This document shows, one piece after another, positions 55,878-63,336 of a DNA stretch of 64,000 nt; positions within the stretch are counted from its first letter, which is position 1, and every line of letters starts with the position of its first letter. The notes under the pieces were generated by a model. That model worked only from the letters and a program-made list of their open reading frames with translations, did no database searches and was not told where the DNA came from. The translations under genes were made by a program, and so were the position numbers. This stretch comes from Paenibacillus fonticola DSM 21315. GTDB lineage: Bacteria > Bacillota > Bacilli > Paenibacillales > Paenibacillaceae. Location of the stretch: contig NZ_KB907258.1 in the NCBI RefSeq assembly GCF_000381905.1, positions 62,001 through 126,000 of the forward strand, read 5' to 3'.

Positions 55878-56481
55878 GCTGACTTCCTCCTTCGTGACTA
55901 TCATCTACTGCAGAGCGGTAAATGACGAAATTCCCCTGAAACACCATCTCTTCGCCGACATAGGTGAACACCTCTACTTTGGCCTTGCCCTTGTTGCCGG
56001 ACACTGGACGGACATAAGCTTTGGCAATACACTTCTCGCCCAAATGAACCGATCGGATAAAACGGATATCCGCTGAGAAGGTAAGCGCAATCTCATCATT
56101 GATCACTGCCACAGCTAGTGAATTGGCCTGGGCAAATACATGATGCCCCCGCGCGATCCCCGTCCGGGAAAAGACATGCTCCTTGCTTATTTCAAAAATA
56201 GAAATGCCGCTCTTATCCAGCTGCAAATCGACGATTTCGCCAATAACTTCGTGAAGCGGCAATGAGCGCACCTGATCATAGGAGCGTTCCGCCATCAGCT
56301 TCATCCGCTCCCTAAGCTCGGGAATGCCGAGCTCCATCCGATCCAGCCGTATCGTCTGGATGCTAACTTTCAGCTGACGGGTCAACTCCTGATCTGTCAC
56401 GAATGGATTTTCCTCGATCAGCTTGACGAGCCGCTGCTGCCTAGCCCTTTTGGGCAAACGTTCGATGGGACTCACCCCCAA
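55861..56481 (-). CDS. fapR: Fatty acid biosynthesis repressor FapR
   Basis: FapR represses fatty acid and phospholipid genes and is released by malonyl-CoA. The N-terminal DeoR-like helix-turn-helix (VTDQELTRQLKVSIQTIRLDRMEL) is followed by a linker helix and a hot-dog effector domain (about 80-200: EHVFSRTGIARGHHVFAQANSLAVAV, YVGEEMVFQGNFVIYRS). The start is uncertain: TTG 56481 is the upstream limit, while TTG 56457 would match the shorter B. subtilis N-terminus. A FapR operator lies in its own upstream region. Confidence 0.93.
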   Translation of the reverse strand: MGVSPIERLPKRARQQRLVKLIEENPFVTDQELTRQLKVSIQTIRLDRMELGIPELRERMKLMAERSYDQVRSLPLHEVIGEIVDLQLDKSGISIFEISKEHVFSRTGIARGHHVFAQANSLAVAVINDEIALTFSADIRFIRSVHLGEKCIAKAYVRPVSGNKGKAKVEVFTYVGEEMVFQGNFVIYRSAVDDSHEGGSQHESRH

Positions 56482-56517
56482 ATGATTCTATTTATATGTA
56501 AAACTTCCCGCATCAAT

Positions 56518-56534
56518 TTAGAACCAGGTACTAG
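56518..56534 (-). promoter_or_regulatory. FapR operator upstream of fapR
   Basis: On the minus strand CTAGTACCTGGTTCTAA differs at about two positions from the palindromic FapR site as I recall it (TTAGTACCTGGTACTAA type). It lies just downstream of a TATACT -10-like element and about 40 bases before fapR, the position expected for autorepression and control of the whole fab operon. Confidence 0.65.
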
Positions 56535-56604
56535 GATAGAGTATAAAACATCTCTTTGCAAAAATAAAGAGAAAGAAATTAACAGCCCCCTCTTTCGATA
56601 AAGA

Positions 56605-56643
56605 AACAATAAAAACAGCACTCCAGATAAGGAAGTGCTGTTT
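56605..56643 (-). terminator. Terminator after rpmF
   Basis: AAACAGCACT and AGTGCTGTTT form a perfect 10-bp stem with an 11-base loop, followed on the minus strand by TTATTGTTTC. It separates yceD-rpmF from fapR. Confidence 0.85.
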
Positions 56644-56666
56644 AAATTTTGAGATCAATATCAGGA

Positions 56667-56840
56667 TTAACCTTTGATAACTTCTCTCGATTTGTATGTT
56701 CCGCAAACTTTACATACGTGGTGAGCAAGCTTCAATTCTCCGCATTGTTCACATTTTACCATGCCCGGCACAGCCAATTTGAAATGCGTGCGGCGTTTGT
56801 CGCGGCGCGTTTTGGACGTTCTCCGTTGAGGTACTGCCAT
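56667..56840 (-). CDS. rpmF: 50S ribosomal protein L32
   Basis: 57 residues with the N-terminus [21 protein letters not shown] and a complete zinc ribbon (CEQC…CKVC, about 30-46), so this is the zinc-binding (C+) form. ATG 56840 has GGAGGTGG upstream. It follows yceD, as in most bacteria. Confidence 0.97.
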   Translation of the reverse strand: MAVPQRRTSKTRRDKRRTHFKLAVPGMVKCEQCGELKLAHHVCKVCGTYKSREVIKG

Positions 56841-56892
56841 GGTTCCCACCTCCTTAATGAAGTCAACCTTATTACGGTGTCACATTGTAATT

Positions 56893-57411
56893 TCATTTTT
56901 TAAAAAAGTCACCGAGCGCTGCCAGCCGTGGATCTATCCGTTCCTTCTCGCAGTCGCAATCCCGTTCGTTCAAGTCCGTCCCGCAGCTGGGACAAAGTCC
57001 CTTGCAGTCTTCCTTGCAAACGGCAGCATATGGAAGATTGAGAAGCAAAGCTTCTTCAATATATGGATTCAAGTCCACTTGATCTTCGGCAATCAGCCGA
57101 ATGTCATCCTCTTCTTCATTCTGCCCTTCTTCTTCGGGGGTGTCAATGCGTTTGAAAGTTTCCTCAAATTCGATATCGACTTTACGTTTCAAAGGCTTAA
57201 GGCAGCGGGAGCAGGACATGTCCATTTCCGCGGACAGCATACCTGTCACCTCGACTACATTCCCTTCCACGTACACAGCGGTCAAGTCGCATACAAGCGG
57301 ACTGATGCCGTGAATGTCATTGCGTCCTTTGACGACATGATTCATATCGAGAGCTTCCTGCAGCTGCTTCGGCCCGTCGTGAGCCGCCATCTGGCGAAAT
57401 CTAAAATTCAT
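56893..57411 (-). CDS. YceD/DUF177 family protein
   Basis: A conserved protein encoded before rpmF in most bacteria and linked to 23S rRNA processing in plants and E. coli. About 172 residues. It has a CSRCLKPL motif in the middle and a Cys-rich C-terminus (CKEDCKGLCPSCGTDLNERDCDCE). This fits a zinc-binding fold. ATG 57411 has GGAGTGA upstream. Function in this organism is inferred only from the family. Confidence 0.93.
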   Translation of the reverse strand: MNFRFRQMAAHDGPKQLQEALDMNHVVKGRNDIHGISPLVCDLTAVYVEGNVVEVTGMLSAEMDMSCSRCLKPLKRKVDIEFEETFKRIDTPEEEGQNEEEDDIRLIAEDQVDLNPYIEEALLLNLPYAAVCKEDCKGLCPSCGTDLNERDCDCEKERIDPRLAALGDFFKK

Positions 57412-57500
57412 GAGTATCACTCCAAACAAACAAAAATTATTATACCGATTTTAAGTAAGTTTTGTCAACAGCAAAGCGGGAACTGCTTCTCTTTCTCACT

Positions 57501-57574
57501 AATATTACACATATTATGAAATACGTCCATCCGCATGAATATTACACGCAGTATAAAATACGTCTATCCACATG
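57501..57574. repeat. Tandem 37-bp imperfect repeat upstream of yceD and tmcAL
   Basis: Two adjacent 37-base copies (57501-57537 and 57538-57574) agree at 31 positions; both start AATATTACAC and end CATG, and share AATACGTC. They lie in the intergenic space from which yceD (minus) and tmcAL (plus) diverge and may hold duplicated promoter or regulator sites. Confidence 0.8.
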
Positions 57575-57592
57575 TTTTCAATAGGAGGCAGC

Positions 57593-57621
57593 TTCGAAAA
57601 AAATCACCGTCATGTTATAGT
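57593..57621 (+). promoter_or_regulatory. Candidate promoter of tmcAL
   Basis: TTCGAA (57593-57598) and TATAGT (57616-57621) are spaced by 17 bases and lie about 37 bases before the TTG start. The -35 match is only moderate. Confidence 0.4.
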
Positions 57622-57657
57622 CATAAATAATATACCTGAAAAGGTGGTCACGATAAG

Positions 57658-58911
57658 TTGAGCGTTGTCGGAGTAATCGTTGAATATAACCCCTTTCACA
57701 ACGGACATGCCCTCCATCTTGCGGAAGCCAAACGGCTCGCTGCGGCTGAAGGCGTCATCGCCGTCATGAGCGGCGATTTCCTGCAGCGCGGCGAACCTGC
57801 GCTCGTCAGCAAATGGGCGCGGGCCGAAATGGCGCTGCATGCCGGCGCCGATCTCGTGCTGGAGCTGCCGGTCGCATACGCGGCCCAGCCCGCCGAGTGG
57901 TTTGCGTACGGCGCCGCGGCGCTGCTCGATGCGACGGGCATCGTGTCGCATCTCTGCTTCGGCAGCGAGGCGGGCACGCTCGCCGAGCTGCAGCCGCTCG
58001 CCCGGCAGCTCGCGGGCGAGAGCGGCGCGCTCAAGGCGGCCATCGCGGAGGAGCTCGCCACCGGGGCGAGCTATCCCGCGGCCTACGCCGCCGCTGCCGC
58101 GAGATGCGGGGCCGCCCCTGCGGGCGGCGACCCGGGCGCCGCGGCCGCTGCCGCGAAAGCGCTGCTGGAGCAGCCCAACAACAGCCTTGGGCTGCACTAC
58201 CTCATCGCGCTGCAGCGGCTTGGCAGCCGGATCACGCCGCTCACCGTGCGGCGTGAAGGCGCCGGCTACCACGACGCCAAGCCCGGCGACGCGGACATCG
58301 CCAGCGCCACCGCCATACGCGGGCTGATCGCGGGCGAAGGCGGTCTGAAGGCCGCCGCCCCCTACATTCCGCCCTTTACGGCGGAAATCCTCGCCCGGGA
58401 ATTTAGGGCCGGGCGAGGTCCTGTCACTTGGGAGAGCTTCGCGGCACCGCTCTTCCACCAGCTGTTGACAAGCTCTCCGGCCAAGCTTGCCGAGCATCAT
58501 GAGGTTACCGAAGGTTTAGAGCATCGCATCAAAAAAATGCTCCCCGGGCTGCAACAGCTCACCGTAAACGAGCTGCTGATGAAGCTGAAAACCAAACGCT
58601 ACACCTACACGAAATTACAGCGCATGCTGCTGCACATTTTACTGCAGCACCAGCGCTCCGCTCTGTCCCCGCAGGAATTGGCCATAGGTCCAGGCTACAT
58701 AAGGGTGCTCGGATTTAGCAGCAAAGGCAGAGCAATGCTGCGGCAAATGAAAACCCGCTGTCCCCTGCCCATCGTCACTAGAGCAGCAAGCTTGACCCAT
58801 CCCCGCCTCGATCTGGATATACGGGCTGCTGCGGCTTATGCGAACGCTATGCCTATCCGGAACAGCTCTGAAGTGTTTAGAGAATACCGGCAGCCGCCAA
58901 TTACAATTTGA
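57658..58911 (+). CDS. tmcAL: tRNA(Met) cytidine acetate ligase TmcAL (YlbM)
   Basis: TmcAL acetylates C34 of elongator tRNA-Met using acetate and ATP. It has the nucleotidyltransferase-like N-terminus GVIVEYNPFHNGHALHL (HxGH-type motif), SGDFLQRGEPALVSKWARAEMAL, ELPVAYAAQPAEWFAYGA, and the C-terminal RNA-binding part (KRYTYTKLQRMLLHILL). 417 residues. The start appears to be TTG, 11 bases after AGGTGG. The first two thirds (to about 58400) are far more GC-rich than the last third. It is divergent from yceD and convergent with sepM. Confidence 0.95.
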   Translation: MSVVGVIVEYNPFHNGHALHLAEAKRLAAAEGVIAVMSGDFLQRGEPALVSKWARAEMALHAGADLVLELPVAYAAQPAEWFAYGAAALLDATGIVSHLCFGSEAGTLAELQPLARQLAGESGALKAAIAEELATGASYPAAYAAAAARCGAAPAGGDPGAAAAAAKALLEQPNNSLGLHYLIALQRLGSRITPLTVRREGAGYHDAKPGDADIASATAIRGLIAGEGGLKAAAPYIPPFTAEILAREFRAGRGPVTWESFAAPLFHQLLTSSPAKLAEHHEVTEGLEHRIKKMLPGLQQLTVNELLMKLKTKRYTYTKLQRMLLHILLQHQRSALSPQELAIGPGYIRVLGFSSKGRAMLRQMKTRCPLPIVTRAASLTHPRLDLDIRAAAAYANAMPIRNSSEVFREYRQPPITI

Positions 58912-59167
58912 GCCGCCTAGAGAGCCTTTTGAAGACCGGTCTTGGAGATGTTTAGGGGCTTTTGCAAAGGGGACGGCTTCGGATGTTTAGGCGATTTTTC
59001 AGTTGGTAAATTCGATGGTATAAACGACTTTTACAGTTAACTTTTCGACGATTTGACGTTTTCTGATGACTTTTCTTGGTAGCAGTTTCGTTGTATCTAC
59101 GACTTTGCGGCTGACAATTTTTTTCGTGGTACAGCAAAAAATTTTTGCGATTGACAGCTTCAGTCGT
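58912..59167. repeat. Degenerate-repeat spacer between tmcAL and sepM
   Basis: A 256-base gap with reiterated fragments (GATGTTTAGG at two places plus TCGTTTAGGC, ACGACTTT/GATGACTTTT variants) and a palindrome GCAAAAAATTTTTGC. No credible gene. The reading frames it supports are low-complexity Lys/Arg/Val strings that follow the repeat period. Confidence 0.55.
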
Positions 59168-60256
59168 TTAGGCAGCTTCTTCAGTTGATGGCTTCGATGA
59201 TTTAGATGATTTAGATGACTTAGATGACTTAGACGGCTTTGCAGGCAGTTCCTGCAAATAGTGCAGCGCCTCTTCCACATGCTTCACCGGAACCAGCTTC
59301 ATCGATGTGCCGATTTCATCTGCTTTAGCTTTGGCATCCTTATAGTTCGCCTCAGGCACAAAAAATATTTCGGCCTGCTCCCGGTCGGAAGCGACAATTT
59401 TGAACTGTACGCCGCCGATCGAGCCGATGGTTCCATCTTCCGCTATCGTTCCAGTCCCGGCGATCCGGTAGCCTTTGCTCAGGTCGCCGGGAGTTAACTG
59501 ATTATAAATTTCAAGCGTAAACATCAGCCCGGCCGACGGCCCGCCGATGCGTGTATCGGCAAAATGGACTTCCATGTCCGCATCGGCAGGCTTCACCTTC
59601 CGCACCTCGCCAACCGAAACGCCTAAGCCTGCCTTGCGGTGCACATCTTCCTGTCCGATTTCCACAAGATCCACTTGCTGGCTGATTTCCTTGCCATTCC
59701 GTATTAACTCCACATCCACGCGATCTCCTGCTTTTTTTCCTTGCAGAAGCTCTGGCAGATCCTCAAATCGTTTCACCGGATGACCATCCACCTTGGATAA
59801 AATATCCCCAGGCTGAAAATCTCCTTTTGTGGCTTTCGTCTTGGCCAATCCCACGACAAAAACATGCTCAGGAACGACCTCGTACTCAACCCCCGCCAAA
59901 CGATACGCTGCCAAAACCGCATTCGACTGGGAACTGCTCATATAATAAAGCTGCTGGGTCGCGTATTCCTTCTCGTTCCGGTCGGGCTCCTTGCGCACGA
60001 CTTCGGTATGGGACTGGAACCGGGACGTAGCCAGCATGGCCAGGTTGGCATAGCTTACGGACACCGTTGTCAGCATAAACGTGCCTGCTTCCTCCGGGTC
60101 CCCAGCAGGTATCGTCACCATCGGCTTGATCTCTTCCGCCGTACCCGGCTGATTGATCATATATGGAGTCGGCATATAAACTACCACGTACACCATTATA
60201 GCGAGCGTGAGTATATACAACCCCGTTTTTATGACTCCTGTCCTGGATTGACGCAT
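59168..60256 (-). CDS. sepM: PDZ and Lon-like serine protease SepM (YlbL)
   Basis: A membrane-anchored site-2-like processing protease of the SepM/YlbL family, cutting at or outside the membrane. 362 residues: one N-terminal transmembrane helix (about 10-30), a PDZ domain (about 125-205: VFVVGLAKTKATKGDFQPGDILSKVDG), and a Lon-type protease domain with the dyad Ser241 (GGPSAG) and Lys286 (VQFKIVAS). The C-terminus is a repetitive Ser-Lys tail from a 9-base DNA repeat. In B. subtilis YlbL helps remove a cell-division inhibitor after DNA damage. Confidence 0.93.
   Translation of the reverse strand: MRQSRTGVIKTGLYILTLAIMVYVVVYMPTPYMINQPGTAEEIKPMVTIPAGDPEEAGTFMLTTVSVSYANLAMLATSRFQSHTEVVRKEPDRNEKEYATQQLYYMSSSQSNAVLAAYRLAGVEYEVVPEHVFVVGLAKTKATKGDFQPGDILSKVDGHPVKRFEDLPELLQGKKAGDRVDVELIRNGKEISQQVDLVEIGQEDVHRKAGLGVSVGEVRKVKPADADMEVHFADTRIGGPSAGLMFTLEIYNQLTPGDLSKGYRIAGTGTIAEDGTIGSIGGVQFKIVASDREQAEIFFVPEANYKDAKAKADEIGTSMKLVPVKHVEEALHYLQELPAKPSKSSKSSKSSKSSKPSTEEAA
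59198..59233. repeat. 9-bp tandem repeat in the sepM 3' end
   Basis: GATGATTTA/GATGACTTA-type 9-base units repeat at least four times and encode the Ser-Lys-Ser runs at the SepM C-terminus. Slippage could change tail length between strains. Confidence 0.7.
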
Positions 60257-60363
60257 AGATTGCTCCCTCTCTTTTCACCGAAGCGGTTTAACTGTTTGGT
60301 CTGACAACTTCTAAATGAGCATAGACATGTACTAGCCTTCCATATGTCCTCAAAGAGGTGAAC

Positions 60364-61623
60364 ATGCCGATGAACTACGAACGACCGGGAACGAGCGGCG
60401 TATTTTCAACCATTCTGATGGGTACTGCCGCCGTCCTGTTAGTGGTTTGTGTTATTTATGCACCTAGCCAGGCTTTTGAAGCTTCAAGTCAAGGACTGGC
60501 TTTATGGTGGAGAATTGTATTCCCTTCGCTCCTGCCTTTTATCGTGCTGTCCCAAATTTTAATGGCCACTGGCTTTGCTCACGGGCTCGGCACGCTGATC
60601 GAACCGTTTACCCGCCGGATTCTCGGCCTGCCCGGATCGCTCGGCTGGATTCTTCCCTTGGGAATGACCGCCGGGTTTCCCGCGGCCGCCGAAGCTGCAG
60701 CAACTTTATATATGCAAGGCCGCATTACTGCCCAGGAAGCAGAAAAAATGGCCAGCTTCGCCCATTATTGCAGTCCGGTGCTCATTGTGATCGTAATCGG
60801 CACCGCATTTATGGGACAGCCAGAAATAGGGCTTCTATTGTTAGGTGTCCATTGGGCTTCCGGTTTAAGCGCAGCGTTGACCATGAATTGGTTATCATCC
60901 GCACGGCCATCCCCTGCCCGCTCCGGCAAACGAAAATTAACCGCTGAGCGCTCCGATATGGAGAATGGCTTCCGCTGGAGGCGCGCATTCCGGAACATGG
61001 AAGAAGCACGGCGTGAGGATGGGCGGAGCTTTGGAAAGCTGCTGGGCGATTCCGTGAACCGAGGAGTACAAGTGTTGATGTCTACAGGCGGATATATGCT
61101 TATCTTTGCCGTCATCATTCACACGGTCTCTTCCCTGCTTACTCTAATCATACCGCCAGCCATGTCCGCAGCGCCGATCGCCGCCCTGCTGGAAGTCCAC
61201 CTTGGTTCTCATTCGCTCTCTAAACTCAATGTGGCAGCGCCCCTGCCGCTTGCCCTGACTGGGGCAGCTCTCGGATGGAGCGGTCTATGCGGGTATTTGC
61301 AAGTTCGCGCCTTATTAAAGCCAACCGGGCGCAGCGGAGCTTTCTTCTTTGTGAACCGGCTTGTCCACGGCATCTATGCCTATGTATTTACCTTACTGCT
61401 CTGGAATCCGCTGTCTGCCTCAATGCTCCCGGCGAATTCTGCCTACCGGGATACGAACGATGCGGCCATCTGGGTGGCGCAAGGAAAACTTCAATTGCCC
61501 CAATGGGAGGTTTTCTTGAATGTCGTATCCTGGCAGTTGTGTATACTTATCCTGCTTACGACGCTGACCCTATTCGCTGCTTTGCTCTGGAAACGGTACA
61601 TGAAATACAACAGCGCGCTTTAA
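60364..61623 (+). CDS. ylbJ: Sporulation integral membrane protein YlbJ
   Basis: A polytopic membrane protein with nucleoside-recognition (Gate) domains, made in the mother cell during sporulation in B. subtilis. About 419 residues with roughly eight hydrophobic helices. Two similar halves are visible (for example PFIVLSQILMATGFAHGLGTLIEP and the later GVQVLMSTGGYMLIFAVIIHTVS). GAGGTGA precedes; ATG 60364 or 60370 could be the start, and the GTG at 60358 lies in the ribosome binding site. It is divergent from sepM. Confidence 0.9.
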   Translation: MPMNYERPGTSGVFSTILMGTAAVLLVVCVIYAPSQAFEASSQGLALWWRIVFPSLLPFIVLSQILMATGFAHGLGTLIEPFTRRILGLPGSLGWILPLGMTAGFPAAAEAAATLYMQGRITAQEAEKMASFAHYCSPVLIVIVIGTAFMGQPEIGLLLLGVHWASGLSAALTMNWLSSARPSPARSGKRKLTAERSDMENGFRWRRAFRNMEEARREDGRSFGKLLGDSVNRGVQVLMSTGGYMLIFAVIIHTVSSLLTLIIPPAMSAAPIAALLEVHLGSHSLSKLNVAAPLPLALTGAALGWSGLCGYLQVRALLKPTGRSGAFFFVNRLVHGIYAYVFTLLLWNPLSASMLPANSAYRDTNDAAIWVAQGKLQLPQWEVFLNVVSWQLCILILLTTLTLFAALLWKRYMKYNSAL

Positions 61624-61777
61624 TTTAAGCAATTGGCTTCTGTTGTTAGGACATTGTTGTTTTTTTCTGCTATGAGCTTGCTGCCTTTTACACAAAGGCT
61701 GATTGTTAACTCCCGCAAAGAGCTGGTTGTTATTTTTTACAAGACCTACTTCTTATTCCTTGTTAAGAGCTAGCTGT
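61624..61777. other. Short repeat-like spacer between ylbJ and coaD
   Basis: A convergent intergenic space with loosely repeated words (GAGCTTGCTG, GAGCTGGTTGTTA, GAGCTAGCTGTC, TTGTTGTTTTTTT). No clear hairpin terminator is seen for either gene, and there is no gene. Confidence 0.4.
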
Positions 61778-62275
61778 CTATTTTGAGTATTTGTTCTTTA
61801 ACGCAGCCTCTACTATCCGTGGGACGAGATCCGATACATCGCCTTGGAAGCTGGCAATTTCCTTAACGATGCTGGAGCTCAAATAGGAATATTTCGGATT
61901 GGTCATCATGAAAATCGTCTCGACTTCACTGTTCAGCTTATGATTCGTAGAAGCGAGCTGGAGCTCATATTCAAAATCCGTAACCGTGCGAATTCCCCGA
62001 ACGATCACGTGGGCTTGCCTGTAATCCATATAATTGACGAGCAAATCCCGGTAGCTGTCGATTTCCACATTCGGCAAATGCTGCGTCGCTCCCCTTATCA
62101 ATTCCTTTCGCTCCTCCACCGTGAATAGGGGGTTTTTGCTTGAATTGTTCAATACAGCCACAATAAGCCGGTCAAATTGCCGGGAGGCACGCTGAATAAT
62201 ATCCATATGCCCTTTTGTTACCGGATCAAAGCTGCCGGGGTACACCGCGATTCGAAGCTCATGTTGTTGCTCCAT
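61778..62275 (-). CDS. coaD: Phosphopantetheine adenylyltransferase CoaD
   Basis: CoaD catalyses the fourth step of coenzyme A synthesis, adenylating 4'-phosphopantetheine. About 165 residues with the nucleotidyltransferase motif [46 protein letters not shown] and the C-terminal [12 protein letters not shown] 62275 ([14 protein letters not shown]) overlaps the end of rsmD by 17 bases. Confidence 0.97.
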   Translation of the reverse strand: MEQQHELRIAVYPGSFDPVTKGHMDIIQRASRQFDRLIVAVLNNSSKNPLFTVEERKELIRGATQHLPNVEIDSYRDLLVNYMDYRQAHVIVRGIRTVTDFEYELQLASTNHKLNSEVETIFMMTNPKYSYLSSSIVKEIASFQGDVSDLVPRIVEAALKNKYSK

Positions 62276-62882
62276 GCCGATCATGCTCCTCCCTCTTCTT
62301 CTCCATCGAGTCCGACGCTATTTCGTAGTGTTGCTCGTAGACATAAATCGTAATTCCTATCTCTCCATACTCTGTTTTACGCATCATTTTGAATGGGCCG
62401 ATCTGATCCTGATATTCGAAGGAAGAGTCGTACTCCAATACAAGAACAGCTTGATTTTGCAGCAGGTTTAGCTCGTCCATCCGTTCCATCAGTTTGTTGC
62501 TATTTTTATAACGGTACGGCGGGTCTAAAAAAACAAGATCAAAAGACGCCCCTCGTTTAGCCAGCGTCTTAAGTGCTCTCTCTGCGTCATTTTTATATAC
62601 CTCTGCCTGCCCAAGAAACCCTGTTGCTTTTAAATTTGCTTTTACCGTTTCAACACTTTTGTAATCCAGATCTACAAAGATCGCCTTATCCATGCCGCGG
62701 CTTAACGCTTCGATCCCGAGGCCTCCTGTGCCCGCAAATAGGTCAAGTACATTGCCGCCTTCAAAATAGGGGCCGATCATGCTGAATAAAGCTTCCTTCA
62801 CCTTATCTGTAGTCGGTCTTGTGCCTGTGCCGGGAACGGATTTCAACGGTCTGCCCCGCGCGCTTCCCGAAATTACCCTCAT
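62259..62882 (-). CDS. rsmD: 16S rRNA (guanine966-N2)-methyltransferase RsmD
   Basis: RsmD methylates G966 in 16S rRNA. 207 residues: N-terminal [38 protein letters not shown]-binding [17 protein letters not shown], and the catalytic motif FLDPPYRYK. The C-terminus is an unusual acidic/basic tail of about 15 residues. It lies upstream of coaD, and its 5' side faces a divergent candidate small RNA. Confidence 0.96.
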   Translation of the reverse strand: MRVISGSARGRPLKSVPGTGTRPTTDKVKEALFSMIGPYFEGGNVLDLFAGTGGLGIEALSRGMDKAIFVDLDYKSVETVKANLKATGFLGQAEVYKNDAERALKTLAKRGASFDLVFLDPPYRYKNSNKLMERMDELNLLQNQAVLVLEYDSSFEYQDQIGPFKMMRKTEYGEIGITIYVYEQHYEIASDSMEKKREEHDRHGATT

Positions 62883-63052
62883 CGTTATTCACACCTTACT
62901 TTAGATACCTGTTTGACCATGTTTACATGGTATGTCGATATCGTACCACAATCATTAGCGGATTGAAATTTACAAAAAAACTAACGTTATGCCAGCCTGC
63001 TTTTTGGAAATATGATGTTAAACGCTTTTCTTAACATTTTTCCATCCCTCAG

Positions 63053-63080
63053 GTATAAATCGAACGAACCGGGACAAACT
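63053..63080 (+). promoter_or_regulatory. Candidate sigma-F-type promoter of small RNA (overlapping sigma-A-like boxes)
   Basis: GTATA (63053-63057) and GGACAAACT (63072-63080) are 14 bases apart, matching the forespore sigma-F pattern GYWTA / GGnnAnAnT. A sigma-A-like pair TTAACA (63031-63036) and TATAAA (63054-63059), spaced 17, overlaps it. Both point to plus-strand transcription toward a strong terminator at 63195-63247. Confidence 0.5.
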
Positions 63081-63086
63081 TGAGAT

Positions 63087-63247
63087 ATCGACATCACAAA
63101 TGTCGTAGACAACCGCGGAGAAGACTTACGTTTCCCCATAAGCTCTTCGTCCGGTTTCTCCTCTCCCATGATGGGCGTCCCGCGAGGGGCGCCCGGACAA
63201 AAGCCTTTGTAGCGTAGAATTCTACGAGGGCTTTTGTCCTTTTTTTT
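63087..63247 (+). ncRNA. Candidate CsfG-like sporulation small RNA
   Basis: A transcript of about 160 bases is predicted from the promoter near 63053-63080 to the T-run at 63240-63247. It can fold into a CGACAT/ATGTCG hairpin (about 63090-63106) and an extended stem (ACCG…CGGT with AAGA/TCTT and CTTA/TAAG) exposing a pyrimidine-rich loop GTTTCCCC. A 9-bp stem with a GCGA (GNRA) tetraloop (63073-offset region 63173-63194) and the terminator complete the fold. It is beside rsmD, where B. subtilis has csfG, an RNA controlled by sigma-F and sigma-G. Identity is inferred from locus, promoter type and pyrimidine-rich loops. Confidence 0.5.
63195..63247 (+). terminator. Strong plus-strand intrinsic terminator
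   Basis: GGACAAAAGCC and GGCTTTTGTCC form an 11-bp stem, with an inner palindrome CGTAGAATTCTACG, followed by eight T residues on the plus strand. No plus-strand protein gene precedes it, which is the main evidence for the small RNA. Confidence 0.9.
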
Positions 63248-63292
63248 GCGCTGGAACCTTATCGGGGACGGCGAGATTCTTAATCACTCTAC

Positions 63293-63318
63293 AAAAAAAA
63301 GCCCGAAATATTTTTCGG
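63293..63318 (-). terminator. Terminator of the last gene
   Basis: CCGAAA and TTTCGG arms with a short A/T loop are followed on the minus strand by GC and eight T residues, about 20 bases after the stop codon at 63337. Confidence 0.8.
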
Positions 63319-63336
63319 ACTCTTTTCGGACACCGG

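Noticed and set aside
57610-58500. 296-codon minus-strand frame opposite tmcAL
   Set aside because: Same cause: GC-rich DNA without stops, antisense to a well-supported gene.
58952-59280. Minus-strand Lys/Arg-rich frames next to sepM
   Set aside because: They follow the period of degenerate DNA repeats and partly overlap the 3' end of sepM in another frame.
62987-63169. 60-codon minus-strand frame starting MGEEKPDEELMG
   Set aside because: It has no ribosome binding site and its DNA is better explained as the complement of the structured plus-strand small RNA.
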